Assembly: GCF_000621845.1 (NCBI RefSeq)
Contig: NZ_KK211354.1
Location: forward strand, 86,733-150,732
Direction: 5' to 3'
Length of the DNA: 64,000 bases
From: Ruminococcus flavefaciens MA2007
GTDB taxonomy: Bacteria; Bacillota; Clostridia; Oscillospirales; Ruminococcaceae
In this document: piece after piece, positions 61,855-64,000 of the stretch
Layout: every line of letters starts with the position of its first letter
Numbering within the stretch: the first letter of the stretch is position 1
Made by a program: the position numbers and the translations under genes
The notes under the pieces: generated by a model
Database searches by the model: none
What the model was told of the DNA's origin: nothing
The model's input: the letters and a program-made list of their open reading frames with translations, nothing else

Positions 61855-63153
61855 ATGAAGGTACAGACAATGCTTAAACGAGCGGCAGCTGTGGCTTCGG
61901 GAGTACTTGTGCTCTCGGCGTCTGTTAGCATGAAGACTGCGGACAGCTCTTTGTCAGCCGAGGAAACTTCGGCTGCGGAAACTGCTGCGGCAGAAAGCGA
62001 AACAGCTGCGGAGACCGAAACAGCTTCTGAGCTGGCTTCGGAGAACGCAGAGGAAGAGCCGAAAATGCCTGAGGATTGGGAGAAAGCTGATATCAGCGAT
62101 TACGATTCCAGCCTCACTCTTATAAGCTATGAGCTCGCAACGCCTGAAATGGCGAAGGTGGGCGAACCTGTTGATCCATATGCAGGGCTTTCCGAAGAAG
62201 AGCGCAAGGCTCTTGAGGAAACAATTGCCAAGAAAAAGAGCGCGTTGAAAAAAGCAACGCCTACATTATCAAAGAATGCGGCTAAGAGCCGCACCAAAGA
62301 GCCTACAGCAGTCGATATCAAAACTTCGGGTGCGGCAGTAGGCGATATACCGCCGTCTCAGGAAGGTCAGAGCGTTGAAGCCAAGCCCGGTGAATTCGCA
62401 TTCGTGACATACGGTTGGGGACACGGCGTCGGTATGAGCCAGAACGGCGCAAACTTCTATGCAAGCTGCGCAGGCTGGACATATCAGGATATCCTGTACC
62501 ACTATTATCCTGGTACAGAACTTATGAATACAGGAATGACCGATGAGGAGGAGCTGACGATCGCTCATGAGCCCGCAGGCGATACCCTCAAGGTCGTATC
62601 TGAGATAGTTAACCGCGAGGTTGGCGGTAGCTTCGCATATGAAGCTATCAAGGCCCAGGCAGTTGCAGTATATACTTATATAAAGTATAACGGCGACGAT
62701 TCAAAGGACCTGAGAGGCAAGGCCGATCCTCCGCAGATAGTCATCGACGCCTGCAATGAGGTCCTCGGCGAGGCTCTTTACTATGAAGGCGATTATGCGC
62801 TGACAGTATTCTCCGCTTCAAGCGGCGGCTGCTCCGCAAATTGCTATGACGTATTCTATGAGGATCGTCCGTACCTCAGAAGCGTTCCAAGCGACTATGA
62901 CGCCGCTTACGATCCGCACTGGGGAACAGTTACATATATGACTGCTGACGCGGTGAAGAAAAAGCTTGAAGCAGCTTACCACATCACCCTCTCAGATGAT
63001 CCCGCAAACTGGATACAGCCCGTTTACTCAGAGGAGACAGGCTACGTTACTTCTGTAAACATAGACGGACAGACAACTGCGAAGGGCTATCCCTTCTCAA
63101 TGATGATGGGACTTAAATCATCGAAATTCAATCTGACATATACATATGATTGA
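61855..63153 (+). CDS. Secreted SpoIID/LytB-like protein with circularly permuted domain
   Basis: A protein of 432 residues. A signal peptide (1 to about 35) is followed by an Ala/Glu/Thr-rich region and a linker to about 175. The catalytic region has SpoIID/LytB motifs in swapped order: GWGHGVGMSQNGANFYASCA with LYHYYPGTEL (about 187-222) comes first, then NRE (253-255), EAIKAQAVAVYTYI (263-276), SASSGGCSANCYDVF (from about 321) and YLRSV. In ordinary SpoIID the GHGVGMSQ element is C-terminal. SpoIID enzymes are lytic transglycosylases acting on denuded glycan. It lies 36 nt after the second sortase. Confidence 0.85.
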   Translation: MKVQTMLKRAAAVASGVLVLSASVSMKTADSSLSAEETSAAETAAAESETAAETETASELASENAEEEPKMPEDWEKADISDYDSSLTLISYELATPEMAKVGEPVDPYAGLSEEERKALEETIAKKKSALKKATPTLSKNAAKSRTKEPTAVDIKTSGAAVGDIPPSQEGQSVEAKPGEFAFVTYGWGHGVGMSQNGANFYASCAGWTYQDILYHYYPGTELMNTGMTDEEELTIAHEPAGDTLKVVSEIVNREVGGSFAYEAIKAQAVAVYTYIKYNGDDSKDLRGKADPPQIVIDACNEVLGEALYYEGDYALTVFSASSGGCSANCYDVFYEDRPYLRSVPSDYDAAYDPHWGTVTYMTADAVKKKLEAAYHITLSDDPANWIQPVYSEETGYVTSVNIDGQTTAKGYPFSMMMGLKSSKFNLTYTYD

Positions 63154-63183
63154 TACGGCTTAAAGCCGAATGATACAAGGAAC

Positions 63184-63249
63184 AAAAGGAATAAGTCTTT
63201 GGATAGTGGGGCACAGTCTCATTATATCCGAAGGCTTATTTCTCCTTTT
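63184..63249 (+). terminator. Probable terminator after the sortase-SpoIID run
   Basis: AAAAGGAATAAGTCTTTGGA pairs imperfectly with the complementary segment ending in CTCCTTTT at 63249; the U tract is interrupted. Confidence 0.6.
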
Positions 63250-63250
63250 G

Positions 63251-63317
63251 GGTGAAAAAAGGTGGAGCCGTGAGGTGAAAAAAACTGTTTTTGACCTTGA
63301 AAGGTGAAGAAAGGTGA
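63251..63317 (+). promoter_or_regulatory. Distal GGTGA motifs upstream of mraZ
   Basis: GGTG(A/G) occurs at 63251, 63261, 63274, 63303 and 63313. The pairs 63251/63261 and 63303/63313 are exactly 10 bp apart. These resemble the boxes beside the promoter and may be auxiliary MraZ sites. Confidence 0.5.
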
Positions 63318-63444
63318 AAACTTTAAAAATAATTTAACAAAGATAAAAACGTTTGTTTCGTTTCTCTTTAAACAATGGTTAATGATTAAACAAAATCCAT
63401 AAAAAATAGCCTTTTTTGTGGAGTAATATTGGAAATACCCACCA

Positions 63445-63473
63445 TTGACCTTATCTCTAAATAATGATAAAAT
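63445..63473 (+). promoter_or_regulatory. Promoter of mraZ
   Basis: TTGACC and TAAAAT separated by 17 bp. Transcription would start near 63480, exactly where the proximal GGTGA array begins. Confidence 0.75.
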
Positions 63474-63481
63474 ATGTTTAG

Positions 63482-63526
63482 GGTGAAAAAAGGTGATTGG
63501 ATGTGAAATTTTCCAAATTAGGGTGA
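63482..63526 (+). promoter_or_regulatory. Proximal MraZ box: phased GGTGA repeats
   Basis: GGTGA at 63482 and 63492, TGTGA at 63502 and GGTGA at 63522 sit on an exact 10-bp grid with one missing position (63512). MraZ is known to bind tandem 5-bp repeats with 5-bp spacers upstream of its own gene, so this is the expected autoregulatory site with a species-specific motif. Confidence 0.75.
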
Positions 63527-63565
63527 ATCATTCCTAAGGTTAAAGAGAAAGCGAGGCGAAATTCT

Positions 63566-63997
63566 ATGGCAGATCTGTTATGCGGTACATATTACCCAAG
63601 TATAGATCAGAAGGGCCGTATGAGTTTCCCGACTAAGCTCCGAGACGTACTTGGTGCTGAGTTTTTCCTTTGCCAGGGACATGATGACGCCTATATCGCC
63701 GTTTACTCGCCGCAAGCATTCCAGGATTACTGCGAAAAGCTTAATTCTATTAAAGGTAAGAATGGTTCTGACATTAGACGTAAGCTTCTTGCAGGTGCTG
63801 ATAAGCAGGTCCCCGACAAACAGGGACGTATCTTTATCACACAGCAGCTCAGAGATCATGCCGGTATAACTGACGAAGTCGTTGTTATCGGCGCTAATAA
63901 CAGAGCTGAGATCTGGAATAAGTCCAAGTGGGAAGAATTCAACAGCAGTATCACTCAGGACGAGATCAACGATGCTCTTGCTGACCTCGTTATCTGA
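63566..63997 (+). CDS. mraZ: Transcriptional regulator MraZ
   Basis: A protein of 143 residues with two SpoVT-AbrB-like halves: GTYYPSIDQKGRMSFPTKLR (about 7-26) and KQVPDKQGRIFITQQLRDHA (about 79-98), each with the DxKGR or DKQGR turn. MraZ forms a ring that binds repeats at its own promoter and represses the division and cell-wall cluster. The gene ends 3 nt before the window edge; rsmH (mraW), ftsL and mur/fts genes are expected next. GAGGCGA precedes the ATG. Confidence 0.95.
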   Translation: MADLLCGTYYPSIDQKGRMSFPTKLRDVLGAEFFLCQGHDDAYIAVYSPQAFQDYCEKLNSIKGKNGSDIRRKLLAGADKQVPDKQGRIFITQQLRDHAGITDEVVVIGANNRAEIWNKSKWEEFNSSITQDEINDALADLVI

Positions 63998-64000
63998 TAC

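Noticed and set aside
40642..63153. Evidence that the organism sporulates
   Set aside because: spoVG, a SpoIIQ-like M23 protein and a SpoIID-like domain occur also in non-sporulating Firmicutes; no sporulation sigma factor or stage-specific cluster is here.
1..64000. tRNA, rRNA or prophage genes
   Set aside because: No cloverleaf with a CCA end, no rRNA signature and no integrase, transposase or phage structural gene was recognised on either strand.

Overview
The window looks like a chromosomal segment of a Ruminococcus-like member of the Clostridia (Bacillota). The basis is a type I dockerin fused to BspA-type leucine-rich repeats, long Thr-rich linkers on surface proteins, a Gram-positive gene set (mraZ, two class B sortases, spoVG, mreBCD-PBP2, LexA, Tex, U32 protein), sigma-A-like promoters with 16-18 bp spacers and strong AGGAGG-type ribosome sites. 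The genus is an inference. No rRNA, tRNA, CRISPR array, prophage or insertion sequence with a transposase was seen.

Layout. 1-5.2 kb: two secreted leucine-rich repeat proteins, divergently transcribed; the first runs off the left edge and the second ends in a dockerin. 5.3-14.3 kb: five consecutive minus-strand cyclic-di-GMP genes, namely two diguanylate cyclases with intact GG[D/E]EF and three hybrids with decayed GGDEF and intact EAL domains. 14.4-18.2 kb: a VanZ-like gene, then a compact GDP-heptose cassette (HddA kinase, a fused HddC-GmhB protein, GmhA isomerase). 18.3-27.1 kb: exonuclease, YjbR-like protein, an alpha/beta hydrolase lacking the usual serine, Tex, a zinc-cysteine protein, two paralogous zinc-ribbon membrane proteins and an AEC transporter. 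27.3-35.4 kb: ROK regulator, VanZ protein, an unknown membrane protein, xylulokinase, a shortened orphan PglX-like methyltransferase and a flavoprotein.

35.5-53 kb is mostly minus strand and rich in cell-envelope and division genes: fructose-bisphosphate aldolase; a DtxR regulator followed by MurL and a MurD-type ligase; an M23 protein; the mreB-mreC-mreD-PBP2 operon; zapA-U32-dut-DUF4321; murC-lexA; then spoVG on the plus strand. 52.8-64 kb: NUDIX hydrolase with a YfhO membrane protein, then a plus-strand run of cysteine desulfurase, ThiI, PncC, two sortases, a circularly permuted SpoIID-like protein, and mraZ, which normally opens the division and cell-wall cluster.

Intergenic DNA carries at least two families of short non-coding repeats: palindromes carrying GTAGGG/CCCTAC motifs, about twelve units at four loci, and a composite stem-loop element with two copies. 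The most notable points are the MurL-MurD pair behind a DtxR regulator, the permuted SpoIID domain next to twin sortases, the helically phased GGTGA array at the mraZ promoter, and the GDP-heptose cassette in a Gram-positive setting.
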